This document shows, one piece after another, positions 10,589 to 19,061 of a stretch of DNA of 64,000 nucleotides; position 1 is the stretch's first letter, and each line of letters starts with the position of its first letter. The stretch comes from JAJXWB01 sp037044955. Lineage in GTDB: Bacteria; Pseudomonadota; Alphaproteobacteria; Rhizobiales; Beijerinckiaceae. The stretch covers positions 124,001-188,000 of the forward strand of contig JBAOHX010000005.1 of assembly GCA_037044955.1 (NCBI GenBank). The letters run 5' to 3'. Below the pieces are notes generated by a model. The model did not search any database. It saw nothing but the letters and a program-made list of their open reading frames with translations, and had not been told where the DNA came from. The position numbers and the translations under genes were made by a program.

Positions 10589-11467
10589 TCACAGCACGCC
10601 GTGGCGCCGGAGCCAGTCCAGCGTGCGCGCCCAGGCGTCCTCTGCCGCCTCCTTGCGATAGCTCGAGCGGAAATCCGCATGGAAGCCGTGCGGGGCGCCG
10701 GGATAGATGTGGAATTCGGCGGTCTTGCCGGCCTCCTTCAACTTGTCCTGCATTTCCTCGACCTGCATGACGAGGATGCCCTGGTCGGCTTCGCCATAGA
10801 GGCCGAGCACGGGCGCCTTCATGTCCGCGGCGAGGTCCATCGGGCTTTTCGGCCAGATCGCCTTCTGCTCGGAGGGGTCCTCGAGCGGACCGTAGAAGGC
10901 GACGCCGGCCTTCGGCGGATGGGCCGAGGCGCAATATTCCCAGACCGCGCGCCCGCCACGGCAGAAGCCGACCATGCCGAGCCGCGCGATATCGCCGCCC
11001 TGCGCCCTCGCCCAGCCGACGGTCGCGTCGAGATCGGCGATCAGCTCGGCGTCGGGCTTGGCGTTGACGATGGCGAAGACCTTGGCGAAATCCGTCTGCC
11101 GCGGCAGGTCGACGCCGGCGCGAAAATAATAATCCGGCGCGACCGCGAAGGCGCCGGCCTTCGCCAGCCTGCGCGCGACGTCGCGGATATATTCGTGCAG
11201 GCCGAGCGCCTCCATCGCGACGATCACGACCGGCGCGTTGGCGGCCTTCTCGGGCCTCGCGAAATAGACCGGCATGTCGCCGCCCGACACCGCGACCTTG
11301 CCCTCGCCGACAGCGAGGCCGGCAGCGTCCGTCTGTATAGCGTCGGCGCGCACGGGGCCGGCCGACAGCGCGTAGCCGGCCGCGGCCGCGCTCGACGCGC
11401 GCATGAAGCCGCGGCGCGACAGCGGCGGCGGCGTCCACAGGCCCTTGATGTCGGCTGGCAGGCTCAT
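10589..11467 (-). CDS. Dienelactone hydrolase family protein with Tat signal
   Basis: The 292-residue alpha/beta hydrolase carries a twin-arginine signal (SRRGFMRAS at residues 17-25 followed by an Ala-rich hydrophobic stretch), so export to the periplasm is likely. The nucleophile is Cys169 in GFCRGGR, as in dienelactone hydrolases; the acid lies in LYGEADQGI and the histidine in GAPHGFHADF. Family members hydrolyse dienelactones or related esters; the true substrate is unknown. It is inserted between engB and argB on the same strand, which is otherwise a conserved neighbourhood. Start ATG 11467. Confidence 0.88.
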   Translation of the reverse strand: MSLPADIKGLWTPPPLSRRGFMRASSAAAAGYALSAGPVRADAIQTDAAGLAVGEGKVAVSGGDMPVYFARPEKAANAPVVIVAMEALGLHEYIRDVARRLAKAGAFAVAPDYYFRAGVDLPRQTDFAKVFAIVNAKPDAELIADLDATVGWARAQGGDIARLGMVGFCRGGRAVWEYCASAHPPKAGVAFYGPLEDPSEQKAIWPKSPMDLAADMKAPVLGLYGEADQGILVMQVEEMQDKLKEAGKTAEFHIYPGAPHGFHADFRSSYRKEAAEDAWARTLDWLRRHGVL

Positions 11468-11491
11468 GCGCGTTCCTCCGCGCGCAGATTA

Positions 11492-12139
11492 TTACGCGCC
11501 GCGTTCGGCCAGCAATTGCGCGATCGCCGCGCGCAGTTCCGGCACGCCTTCGCCTGTGTGGCTGGAGGTAAAGAGCACGTGCGGGAAAGCCGCCGGCCGC
11601 CTGGCGATCTTCGCCTGCGTCTCCGTCAGAAGGCGGTCGACGTCGCCTTTCTTCACTTCGTCTTTCTTGGTGAGGACGAGCGCGTAGGAAACGGCGGAAG
11701 CGTCGAGCGCGTCGAGCATTTCCTCGTCCACTTTCATCACGCCGCGCCGACCGTCGATCAGCACGTAGACGCGCAGCAGTTTCGCGCGGCCGCGAAGGTA
11801 GTCCTTCATCAGGCCGTCCCACGAGGAAATCTTGGTCTTGGAGACCGCCGCATAGCCGTAGCCCGGCATGTCGACGAGACGGGCGCGCTCACCCAACGCG
11901 AAAAAATTGAGCTGCTGCGTGCGGCCGGGCGTGTGCGAGACGCGCGCGAGCGTCTTGCGGCCGGTGAGCGCGTTGACGAGCGAGGATTTGCCGACGTTGG
12001 AACGGCCCGCGAAGGCGAATTCCGCGGGGCCGCCCGGCGGCAGGTCGCCCGCCTTCGCCGCCGCCCAGATGAAATCGCAGGGGCCGGCGAAGAGCTTGCG
12101 GCCCTGTTCGACGTAGTCGGGGTCGATCGTTTCGGTCAT
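11492..12139 (-). CDS. engB: Ribosome-biogenesis GTP-binding protein YihA/YsxC (EngB)
   Basis: This 215-residue GTPase of the TrmE-Era-EngA-EngB group is known to act in late 50S subunit assembly. G1 is GRSNVGKS at residues 45-52, G3 is DMPGYG at 90-95, and G4 is TKKDEV. Switch region sequence TPGRTQQLNFF precedes G3 as expected. It follows yidC in the same direction, separated by a palindromic repeat (12159-12267), which matches the conserved order in related genomes. Length is normal for the family. Confidence 0.95.
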   Translation of the reverse strand: MTETIDPDYVEQGRKLFAGPCDFIWAAAKAGDLPPGGPAEFAFAGRSNVGKSSLVNALTGRKTLARVSHTPGRTQQLNFFALGERARLVDMPGYGYAAVSKTKISSWDGLMKDYLRGRAKLLRVYVLIDGRRGVMKVDEEMLDALDASAVSYALVLTKKDEVKKGDVDRLLTETQAKIARRPAAFPHVLFTSSHTGEGVPELRAAIAQLLAERGA

Positions 12140-12158
12140 CGGCGCGGCTCTCTGCGCG

Positions 12159-12267
12159 CGTCATGCCCGTGCTTGTCACGGGCATCCACGCCAAGCCGCA
12201 TCGAAAATGCCGGAACCGTTGCGGCAGCGGATCGGCGTGGATGGCCGGGTCAAGCCCGGCCATGACG
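12159..12267. repeat. Palindromic intergenic repeat between yidC and engB
   Basis: The arms begin CGTCATGCCCGTGCTTGTCA at 12159 and end in CCCGGCCATGACG at 12267. They pair as an imperfect inverted repeat of about 33 bp per arm with the motif CCACGCC/GGCGTGG on the inner ends and a roughly 42-bp spacer. The arm sequence is typical of a widespread alphaproteobacterial palindromic repeat. It may attenuate transcription between yidC and engB. Confidence 0.75.
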
Positions 12268-12284
12268 GCTCTTTGTCGAACTTG

Positions 12285-14102
12285 CTACGCCGTCTTGCGG
12301 CGGAACGTCTTCGACAGATTGTCCCAGAGATCGAAGGGCACGCCCGCGCGCTTCATGATCCACCATTGCTGGGCGACCGACAGCAGGTTGTTCCACGTCC
12401 AGTAGATGACGAGGCCGGCGGGGAAGGAGCCCATCATGAAGGTGAAGATGACCGGCATCCAGGCGAACATCTGGCGCTGCACCGGATCGGTCGCCTCCGG
12501 GTTCATCTTCATCTGCACCCACATCGACACGCCCATCAGCAGCGGCCAGACGCCGAGCCACAGGAACGAGCCGAAGACGGGGATGTGCGTGGGATCGAAG
12601 GGGATGAGGCCGAACAGGTTGAAGACGTTGGTGGGATCGGGCTGCGACAGGTCCTTCACCCAGCCGTAGAACGGCGCCTGGCGCATTTCGATGGTGACGA
12701 ACAGCACCTTGTAGAGCGAGAAGAAGACCGGAATCTGGATCAGCATCGGCAGGCAGCCGGCGACCGGATTGACCTTCTCGCGCTTGAACAGCTCCATCTG
12801 CTCCTGCTGCTGCTTCACCTTGTCGTCGGGATATTTGGCCTGCAGCTCCTTGAGCTGCGGCTGCAGCGCCTTCATCTTCGCCATCGACAGATAGGACTTG
12901 TTGGCGAGCGGCAGGAAGGCGAGTTTGACGATGACGGTGACGGCGAGGATGGCGAGGCCGAAATTGCCGATCAGCTTGTAGAGGTAGTCGATCAGCTTAA
13001 ACATCGGCCGGGTGATGAAGTAGAACCAGCCCCAGTCGATCAGCAGGTCGAACTTCGCGATGCCCGGGCTCGCCTGGTAGCGGTCGAGCAGTTCCGACAC
13101 TTTCGCGCCGGCGAAAACGAAGGTCTTTGCCTCGCCGCTCTTGCCGGGCTCGATCGTCTGCGCCTGCGCCAGCGCATCGGCCTGATAGGTCTTCTGCGTC
13201 GCGCCGCCGCCCGACAGGCGCGCGTCGAAGGGCTTCGACTGATCCGGCGCCACGGTCGCGGCCCAGTATTTGTCGGTGAAGCCGACCCAGCCGCCCGTTC
13301 CCTTGAACGTCTTCTGGCCGCCGGTTTCCTTCTCGATCTTGTCGTAGGCCCATTCCTGGATGCCGCTGTCGCCGACGACGCCGATCAGGCCCTCGTGCAG
13401 CACCGAATAGCCCGACGTCTCCGGCTTGCCGTGACGCGAGACGAGCGAAAACGGATAGAGCGTGACGGGCTTGTCGGTCTTGTTCTCGACATTGTCCTGC
13501 ACGGTGAAGAGATAATCGTCGTCGACCGACAGCTTGCGCTTGAAGACGAGGCCCTTGCCGTTGTCGAAGGTCAGCGTCACCGGCGTCGTCGCGGTGAGTT
13601 TCGTTCCGTCCGCGATCCACAGCGTGTCGGGACCGGGCAGGTCGACCTTCTCGCCCGCGGCGGGGACGAAGCCGATCTCGGCGTAGAAGGGATGCGGCGC
13701 GCCGGACGGCGACAGAAGCTCGATGGTCGGGCTCTTGGGGTCGACCGTCTCGTGGTATTTCTTGAGGCGAAGGTCGTCGATGCGCGCGCCCTTGAGGGCG
13801 ATGGAGCCCGACAGGCTCGCGGTTTCCACGGACAGGCGCGGGCTCGCGGCGATCGCCTCCTGGCGCGATCTCGCGACGCCGGGAGCGGCCGCGCCGGGGG
13901 CGGTCGGGGCGCCGGCGGCGCCGGGCTGAGGGGCGGCAGGCGCGCCGGCCTCGGACGACGGGCGCGGCGGCAGCGCCTGCTGCTCCTTCAGGTCGGCGCG
14001 CTGCTGGGTGAGCTTGGGCGCGCCGACGAAATATTGCCAGCCGACCAGAACCATGACCGACAGGGCGATCGCGAGAAACAGGTTCTTCGTGTCGTTGTTC
14101 AT
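12285..14102 (-). CDS. yidC: Membrane protein insertase YidC
   Basis: YidC inserts and folds inner-membrane proteins alone or with SecYEG. The 605-residue protein has the N-terminal membrane anchor (residues about 6-28, LFLAIALSVMVLVGWQYF), a Pro/Ala-rich linker, the large periplasmic domain (about 80-350), and the conserved C-terminal 60KD_IMP/Oxa1 domain with five membrane segments (from about residue 365; landmark VNPVAGCLPMLIQIPVFFSLY). The start ATG at 14102 overlaps the end of rnpA by four bases. No yidD lies between rnpA and yidC here. Confidence 0.97.
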   Translation of the reverse strand: MNNDTKNLFLAIALSVMVLVGWQYFVGAPKLTQQRADLKEQQALPPRPSSEAGAPAAPQPGAAGAPTAPGAAAPGVARSRQEAIAASPRLSVETASLSGSIALKGARIDDLRLKKYHETVDPKSPTIELLSPSGAPHPFYAEIGFVPAAGEKVDLPGPDTLWIADGTKLTATTPVTLTFDNGKGLVFKRKLSVDDDYLFTVQDNVENKTDKPVTLYPFSLVSRHGKPETSGYSVLHEGLIGVVGDSGIQEWAYDKIEKETGGQKTFKGTGGWVGFTDKYWAATVAPDQSKPFDARLSGGGATQKTYQADALAQAQTIEPGKSGEAKTFVFAGAKVSELLDRYQASPGIAKFDLLIDWGWFYFITRPMFKLIDYLYKLIGNFGLAILAVTVIVKLAFLPLANKSYLSMAKMKALQPQLKELQAKYPDDKVKQQQEQMELFKREKVNPVAGCLPMLIQIPVFFSLYKVLFVTIEMRQAPFYGWVKDLSQPDPTNVFNLFGLIPFDPTHIPVFGSFLWLGVWPLLMGVSMWVQMKMNPEATDPVQRQMFAWMPVIFTFMMGSFPAGLVIYWTWNNLLSVAQQWWIMKRAGVPFDLWDNLSKTFRRKTA

Positions 14103-14491
14103 GACGAGGGGGGCCTGGCTTTCGGCCGCCGCTCGCGCGCGGGCGCGGCGAGGGCTGCGGACATGTCGGACATCAATCGGGCGAAGGGAAGATCGAGCGC
14201 GCTCGCGCGCGCGACGAATACATAGTCGCAGCCGGGCGGCGCCGAAAGGGCCGCGCCCTGCCGCAGCGCCTCGCGCAGGCGCCGCCGGATGCGGTTGCGG
14301 CGCACGGCCGACGGCACGGTCTTCTTGGTGACGGTCAGGCCGAAGCGGGCGGCCGTGGCCTCGGGCGCGCTTTCGGCTCGCGGGGCGACCTGCAGGACGA
14401 AAGCGGAGGCATGGCGCCGCGCGCCGCGGGCGGCGGCGAGAAATTCCTTGCGCTTCTTGAGGCGAGGGGGCGCCGCGCCGCCGCTGGTCAT
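14099..14491 (-). CDS. rnpA: Ribonuclease P protein component
   Basis: RnpA binds the RNase P RNA and aids 5' maturation of tRNAs. The 130-residue basic protein has the family signature region RFGLTVTKKTVPSAVRRNRI followed by RRRLREALR, and an N-terminal LKKRKEFLAAARG. Its stop overlaps the yidC start (ATGA). The downstream partner and upstream rpmH give the canonical rpmH-rnpA-yidC order. The C-terminus is Arg/Lys/Pro-rich. Confidence 0.95.
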   Translation of the reverse strand: MTSGGAAPPRLKKRKEFLAAARGARRHASAFVLQVAPRAESAPEATAARFGLTVTKKTVPSAVRRNRIRRRLREALRQGAALSAPPGCDYVFVARASALDLPFARLMSDMSAALAAPARERRPKARPPSS

Positions 14492-14512
14492 GTCAGCTCC
14501 GATGCCAGTCGC

Positions 14513-14614
14513 CCCTCGTCCTGAGGAGCGATGCGCAGCATCGCGTCTCGAAGGACGCGGCCCGGCGCCCTCGTGCTTCGAGACGCCTGCTTCGCAGGCT
14601 CCTCAGCATGAGGG
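14513..14614. repeat. Palindromic repeat between rpmH and rnpA
   Basis: Arms CCCTCGTCCTGAGGAGC at 14513-14529 and GCTCCTCAGCATGAGGG at 14598-14614 form an inverted repeat; inside it TCGAAGGAC/GCTTCGAGACGC pieces pair as well. It shares the CTTCGAGACGC and CCTCAG.ATGAGGG units with the element at 22656-22704, so the two are members of one repeat family. It sits in the rpmH-rnpA transcript and could form a strong hairpin in the mRNA. Confidence 0.75.
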
Positions 14615-14625
14615 CCGGTACTTGG

Positions 14626-14760
14626 TCAGGCCGACAGCTTCTTGCGGCCACGCGCGCGACGGGCGGCGATGACCTTGCGGCCGCCGACGGTCGCCATGCG
14701 GGCGCGGAAGCCGTGACGGCGCTTGCGCACGAGCTTGGAAGGTTGATAGGTCCGCTTCAC
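14626..14760 (-). CDS. rpmH: 50S ribosomal protein L34
   Basis: The 44-residue protein begins at GTG 14760 (MKRTYQPSKLVRKRR), continues with HGFRARMATVGGRKV and ends RGRKKLSA. This is a full-length, highly typical bacterial L34, a component of the large ribosomal subunit. A GGAGAG ribosome-binding site lies just upstream. The gene is too short for usual ORF cut-offs. A good sigma-70-type promoter is visible about 90 bp upstream. Confidence 0.97.
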   Translation of the reverse strand: MKRTYQPSKLVRKRRHGFRARMATVGGRKVIAARRARGRKKLSA

Positions 14761-14844
14761 GGGATCTCTCCGAAAATTGCGCGGGCGCCGAACCGGGGCG
14801 CACAGAAAGCGCCCGACGTCGGCGCCGCCGAAATCGCTGCGGGC

Positions 14845-14873
14845 TTATAGGGGCAAGGCCGGGGCCAAGTCAA
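14845..14873 (-). promoter_or_regulatory. Sigma-70-type promoter of rpmH
   Basis: On the minus strand TTGACT (14873-14868) is followed after 17 bp by CTATAA (14850-14845). This gives near-consensus -35 and -10 boxes about 85 bp upstream of the rpmH GTG. It would drive the rpmH-rnpA-yidC transcript. Confidence 0.6.
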
Positions 14874-15003
14874 CGTAGCCAAAGTCGACGTGGCCAGAGC
14901 CGACGCGGTCACAAAGCGGACATGCGCCGGGGCTAGGCGGGCGCTAGATGAACGACCCATCGAGGCCGCCCGGACGGCGGCCTCCCTACCAAAGGAGGCG
15001 GGC

Positions 15004-15921
15004 ATGACCCTCCCGAACGACCCTCGGCCCGCCGGCCGCCCGCCAGAGCAGGATATCGAGGACGAGGAGCTGGACGGCCTCGAGGAGGCGGCGGCGGACG
15101 AGGCGGAAGTCCAGGACGAGCTCGCGGACGTCCCCGCCGCGCCCGGACGTCCCCGCCCGAAAAAGCTGCCCTCGGCGCTGACCGGCCGCAAGTACCGCAA
15201 GCGGGACCTCGTCAATATCGACCAGCTTCGGCCCTCGCTCGCCGACCGCATCCGGCGCGATTATCCGGACCTGCCGCCGCAAGCCAAGATCAGCGTCGGC
15301 GAGCTCGCCCGCTACCGGATGCTCTACGTCGAGGAGCTGCTGCAGCTCGAGCACGGCGAATTCACCGAGCTCGACCGGCAGGTCGCCGAGAGCATCTCCA
15401 AGCAGGACACGATCGCGGAGAACACGGAAGAAGAATACGAGGAGCATCGCACCTTCGGCGAGCGCCTGTCCGACCATCTGGCGAGTTTCGGCGGCTCCTG
15501 GTCCTTCCTGATCTCCTTCGGCCTCGTGCTGCTGGTGTGGATGGCCTTCAACGTCTGGCGCGGCGAAAAGGAGGCGTTCGATCCCTACCCCTTCATCCTG
15601 CTCAATCTCGTGCTGTCGTGCCTCGCCGCCATCCAGGCGCCGATCATCATGATGAGCCAGAAGCGGCAGGAGGAAAAAGACCGCCAGCGCTCCTTCAACG
15701 ATTATCGCGTCAACCTGAAGGCGGAACTGGAAATCCGCCACCTGCACGAGAAGATCGACTATCTGATCTCGCGGCAGTGGCAGCGCCTGTCCGAAATCCA
15801 GCAGGTGCAGATCGAGATGCTGCACGAGGGCGGGCGGCGCAGGAAGGTGAAGTCGCCGAAGGCGAGCGACGCCGGCGCCGAGGGCGAGGCCGCCGCCCGC
15901 GACGAGGAGGATGGAAGCTAG
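15004..15921 (+). CDS. DUF1003 membrane protein
   Basis: The start is ATG 15004, preceded by a strong AAAGGAGG ribosome-binding site. The 305-residue protein has an acidic, disordered N-terminus (about 1-60), a soluble segment, two membrane helices (about 165-187, WSFLISFGLVLLVWMAFNVW, and 198-217, FILLNLVLSCLAAIQAPIIM), the DUF1003 signature MSQKRQEEKDR right after the second helix, and a charged C-terminal helix. The family has no established function; some members are annotated as cyclic-nucleotide-binding-like. It is transcribed divergently from rpmH. Confidence 0.9.
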   Translation: MTLPNDPRPAGRPPEQDIEDEELDGLEEAAADEAEVQDELADVPAAPGRPRPKKLPSALTGRKYRKRDLVNIDQLRPSLADRIRRDYPDLPPQAKISVGELARYRMLYVEELLQLEHGEFTELDRQVAESISKQDTIAENTEEEYEEHRTFGERLSDHLASFGGSWSFLISFGLVLLVWMAFNVWRGEKEAFDPYPFILLNLVLSCLAAIQAPIIMMSQKRQEEKDRQRSFNDYRVNLKAELEIRHLHEKIDYLISRQWQRLSEIQQVQIEMLHEGGRRRKVKSPKASDAGAEGEAAARDEEDGS

Positions 15922-15922
15922 A

Positions 15923-17671
15923 TCAGCGCGTCAGGCGGCGGGACAGGATGTTGCTGGCGATCTGCTGGAAGGTCGAAACGATGGCGCCGGAATCCTGGGC
16001 GATGAAGGAATTGGACGCCGAACTCGCGCATGCCTGCAGCAGATTGACGCCGGCGGCGTCGATCGGATTGCTCGGCACGGAGAAGCCGACCGTGTAGATC
16101 TGCACGCCGACCGCCTTGGCGTTGTTGCAGGCCTCGACCAGCGCCGCGTCCATCTGCGCGCGATAATTGGACTCGGCAGTCGCTCCCGACGAGGAGCCGC
16201 CATAATTCGCCACGCGGCCGTTCACGTAGAATCCCAGCGCCGAATACATCGACTTGTAGGGCGAATAGGGATTGGCCGCCCAATGGTTGAAGCCATCCGT
16301 CATCAGAACGATGATCTTGGTGTTGTTGGCCTGTCCGTAAGGCCTCGGCTGCTTGGGGCCGACGCTCGACCCGCCGTTCCCCGAATTGGCGAAGGGACCG
16401 TTGGGCGAAATGGTGCGCCAGGCCCACATGAAACCCGGCAGCAACGCGGTGTCGCCGTTGGGCGCCATTTTCGACAGCGCGCCGCTCGAGCCGGCGATCG
16501 ACGACATGTCGCTGGTCAGCGTGGTGAGCGGCGCGATCGAACAGCCGAGATTGGGGCCGGCCGGAAACCGGCCGGTTCCGCCGTTGACCCCCGAAATGGC
16601 GCTCAGCACATTGGCGACCGGCTGGTTCTTGTACTTGCAGACCTTGCTCGCGCCGCTGCCGTGCGAGACGGGATCGGCAGCATCCGCGACCGCGTAGACA
16701 TCGCCCGCAGCGCAGGTCCCGCCGTCGTCGTTCAGGTAGGAATTGAAGGAATAATACTGGGCGCCGCAGCCCGGCGCCGCCGGATACTGGCCGGACGGCG
16801 TGAAGGAATAGCAGGCCCCGCCAGTCGGCGCGCCCGGATCGTCAGGGGCGACATAGGGGACGAACAGCGTGTCGGGCTTGCCCTGCGAGGGCGCGTCGTC
16901 CGTGGTCAGATAGGGCGCCGGGCGCTCCTCGATGCAGCCGCCCCAGCTCGCGCCCATGGCCGAAAGCAGATCGAAACGCGAGCCCGGCGTCCAGGGCGCG
17001 CCCGAAGGCCGCGTGTAATTCTGCCAGTGGATCGACGACTGGCCGAAGCGATCGAGCCATTGGGCATTGCCGTTGTAATAGAAGTCCGAGCCGACATTGA
17101 CCGCGCTCGCGAAGGGCACGACCGAGATCGCCGCGTTGGGCTTGGCCGGATTGGAATTGACGACATTGACGAGTTTGGTCGCCGCCGCGACCAGCGCCTG
17201 CATCTTGCTCTGGCCGCCCGCCGATTCCGCCATCGAGCCGGTGTTGTCGAGCGCCAGCGCGATCTCGAATGTCGAATTGTTGGCCGCGCAGGCCGTCGCG
17301 GAAATCTGGCCGCGCGACATCATGAACGGCAGCAACATCTTGGCGGTCATCGCCGTGTCGAGACATAGCTGGCCATTGATGGCGCGCTTCAGCGTCAGGT
17401 CGGGGTGCTGACCGGGCATGGAGCCGTCGAGCGCCTGGCGCACGGCGTTCTGCGTAGCGGCGGAAATCGCGCCGCTGCCCGCATAGCTTGGAATGGCGGC
17501 CAATATCGCGGAGTCCGTCGCCGCCTGGAGTTGGGCGCGCATCCCGCTCATGCGCGAGTAATCGATCGCGGCGCCGACGGCGCCGAGAATGACGAACAAC
17601 GACGCGCTGAACAGGATGGCGACGGCGCCATCCTCGGACTGCCGGAAATCGGACAAGCGGCGTACGGTCAT
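15923..17671 (-). CDS. TadG-like pilus-assembly protein with VWA domain
   Basis: The 582-residue protein begins with a TadE/TadG-like N-terminus: a short cytosolic part, SEDGAVAILFSASLFVILG as single membrane anchor (residues about 13-36), then DYSRMSGMRAQLQAATDSA. A von Willebrand A domain follows with a MIDAS-type motif in EIALALDNTGSMAES (near residue 135) and continues to the C-terminus (KIIVLMTDGFNHW). Such proteins are usually surface or periplasmic adhesion or pilus-assembly factors. No other tad/flp genes are near, so this is an orphan copy. It ends two bases from the DUF1003 gene, tail to tail. Confidence 0.85.
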   Translation of the reverse strand: MTVRRLSDFRQSEDGAVAILFSASLFVILGAVGAAIDYSRMSGMRAQLQAATDSAILAAIPSYAGSGAISAATQNAVRQALDGSMPGQHPDLTLKRAINGQLCLDTAMTAKMLLPFMMSRGQISATACAANNSTFEIALALDNTGSMAESAGGQSKMQALVAAATKLVNVVNSNPAKPNAAISVVPFASAVNVGSDFYYNGNAQWLDRFGQSSIHWQNYTRPSGAPWTPGSRFDLLSAMGASWGGCIEERPAPYLTTDDAPSQGKPDTLFVPYVAPDDPGAPTGGACYSFTPSGQYPAAPGCGAQYYSFNSYLNDDGGTCAAGDVYAVADAADPVSHGSGASKVCKYKNQPVANVLSAISGVNGGTGRFPAGPNLGCSIAPLTTLTSDMSSIAGSSGALSKMAPNGDTALLPGFMWAWRTISPNGPFANSGNGGSSVGPKQPRPYGQANNTKIIVLMTDGFNHWAANPYSPYKSMYSALGFYVNGRVANYGGSSSGATAESNYRAQMDAALVEACNNAKAVGVQIYTVGFSVPSNPIDAAGVNLLQACASSASNSFIAQDSGAIVSTFQQIASNILSRRLTR

Positions 17672-17844
17672 GATTGCCTGCGGCGCGCTCCTTCAGGGAG
17701 GCGCCACTAAGCCGCCAAATGACTTATGCAAGGGTAAAATTCTTCGGAGCGACCATTGATTCCCTTGGGAAATTCGGTCGAAATCGCCAGTTACGCCTAA
17801 TGAAGCCTTACCCGGCGGGGCCAAGAGGCCGTCGCTTCGCCGGC

Positions 17845-18930
17845 TCACACGCCGCCGACGATGCGGGCGATGACGCGAGCCGTGTAGTCGACCATCGGCA
17901 CGATACGCGCATAGTTCAGGCGCGTCGGCCCGATGACGCCGAGCACGCCGACGACGCGACGGTCGCTGTCGCGAAAGGGCGCGGCGATCATCGAGGAGCC
18001 CGAGAGCGAGAACAGCTTGTTCTCCGAGCCGATGAAGATGCGCACGCCCTCGCCGTTCTCGGCGCGCGCGAGCAGGTCGATGACTTCGGTCTTTGTCTCG
18101 AGATCGTCGAACAGCAGGCGGATGCGCTCGAGGTCCTCCACGGCGGTGAGGTCTTCGAGCAGATTGCCCTGCCCGCGCACGATCAACTGGCGGCGCGCGC
18201 CGTCGAGGCCGGCCCAGCTCGCCAGCCCCGCCTGTACGAGGCGCGCGGTCAGTTCGTCGAGTTCGGCTTCCACCGCCTTGCGGCCCGCCTCCATCTCGCC
18301 GCGCACCTGATCCAGCGTGCGGCCGCGGATGCGGGCGTTGAGGTAATTGCCGGCCGTGACCAGCGCCGAATGCGGCAAATCAGGCGGGATGGCGAGGATG
18401 CGGTTTTCCACCGAGCCGTCCTCGGAGACGAGCACCGCCAGCGCGCGGCCGGGATCGAGACGGACGAACTCGATCTGGCGCAAACGGCGGTCGTCCTTCG
18501 ACGTGACGACGACGCTCGCCCCGCGCGTGAGGCCGGAGAGGAGGCTGGACGCCTGCCCGAGCAGGGCCTCGAGCCCGGCGTCGGCCGGCTGGCCGGCGAC
18601 CTGGCTCTCGATGCGGATGCGCTCCTCCGGCGACAATTCGCCGACCTGCAGCAGCGAATCGACGAAGAAGCGCAGCCCCGTCTCCGTCGGCAGGCGGCCG
18701 GCGCTGGTATGCGGCGCATAGACCAGCCCGAGCTCTTCCAGGTCCTGCATGACATTGCGGATCGAGGCCGGCGACAGCGTCATCGGCAGGATGCGCGAGA
18801 GATGGCGCGAGCCCACCGGCTCGCCGGAATCGAGGTAGGATTCGACGATCGACCGGAAAATCTCGCGCGAGCGCGAATCGAGCGCGCCCAGCGCGCCGGT
18901 CGACCCCAATTTTCCGCTGATGCTCGACAT
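17845..18930 (-). CDS. hrcA: Heat-inducible transcription repressor HrcA
   Basis: HrcA represses groESL/dnaK-type operons through CIRCE elements, assisted by GroEL. The 361-residue protein has the N-terminal winged helix (residues about 22-90, LDSRSREIFRSIVESYLDSG and MTLSPASIRNVMQDLEELG), a GAF-like middle region and the conserved C-terminal IGPTRLNYARIVPMVDY. Length is normal. I saw no CIRCE box in this window. grpE, often a neighbour, is not here; the gene is divergent from the GntR regulator. Confidence 0.95.
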   Translation of the reverse strand: MSSISGKLGSTGALGALDSRSREIFRSIVESYLDSGEPVGSRHLSRILPMTLSPASIRNVMQDLEELGLVYAPHTSAGRLPTETGLRFFVDSLLQVGELSPEERIRIESQVAGQPADAGLEALLGQASSLLSGLTRGASVVVTSKDDRRLRQIEFVRLDPGRALAVLVSEDGSVENRILAIPPDLPHSALVTAGNYLNARIRGRTLDQVRGEMEAGRKAVEAELDELTARLVQAGLASWAGLDGARRQLIVRGQGNLLEDLTAVEDLERIRLLFDDLETKTEVIDLLARAENGEGVRIFIGSENKLFSLSGSSMIAAPFRDSDRRVVGVLGVIGPTRLNYARIVPMVDYTARVIARIVGGV

Positions 18931-19032
18931 GCCCGGAAAATGGCGGCAGCGGCGGGCTCTGGCAAGCCCATCCGCAACCCTGGCCTTCGGTGTCTATTGA
19001 CGCTCGCCCGACCGCTCTCTAGCGTCTGACAT

Positions 19033-19040
19033 GCTAGCAC
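19033..19040. promoter_or_regulatory. Candidate GntR operator in the hrcA-gntR intergenic region
   Basis: The region 19019-19040 holds CTAGC and GCTAG half-sites nine bases apart, with the second forming the core of the palindrome TGCTAGCA. It is 22 bp upstream of the GntR-family gene. Autoregulation by the adjacent GntR protein would be usual for the family. The assignment rests on symmetry alone. Confidence 0.25.
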
Positions 19041-19061
19041 TGACTACTTCTTGAACACGCG

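Noticed and set aside
14873..15000. Chromosomal origin near rpmH
   Set aside because: rpmH-rnpA can be near oriC, but no TTATCCACA-type DnaA boxes, AT-rich unwinding region or dnaA gene were seen.
18931..19061. CIRCE element for HrcA autoregulation
   Set aside because: No TTAGCACTC-N9-GAGTGCTAA-like dyad is present; the short CTAGC/GCTAG dyad does not match.
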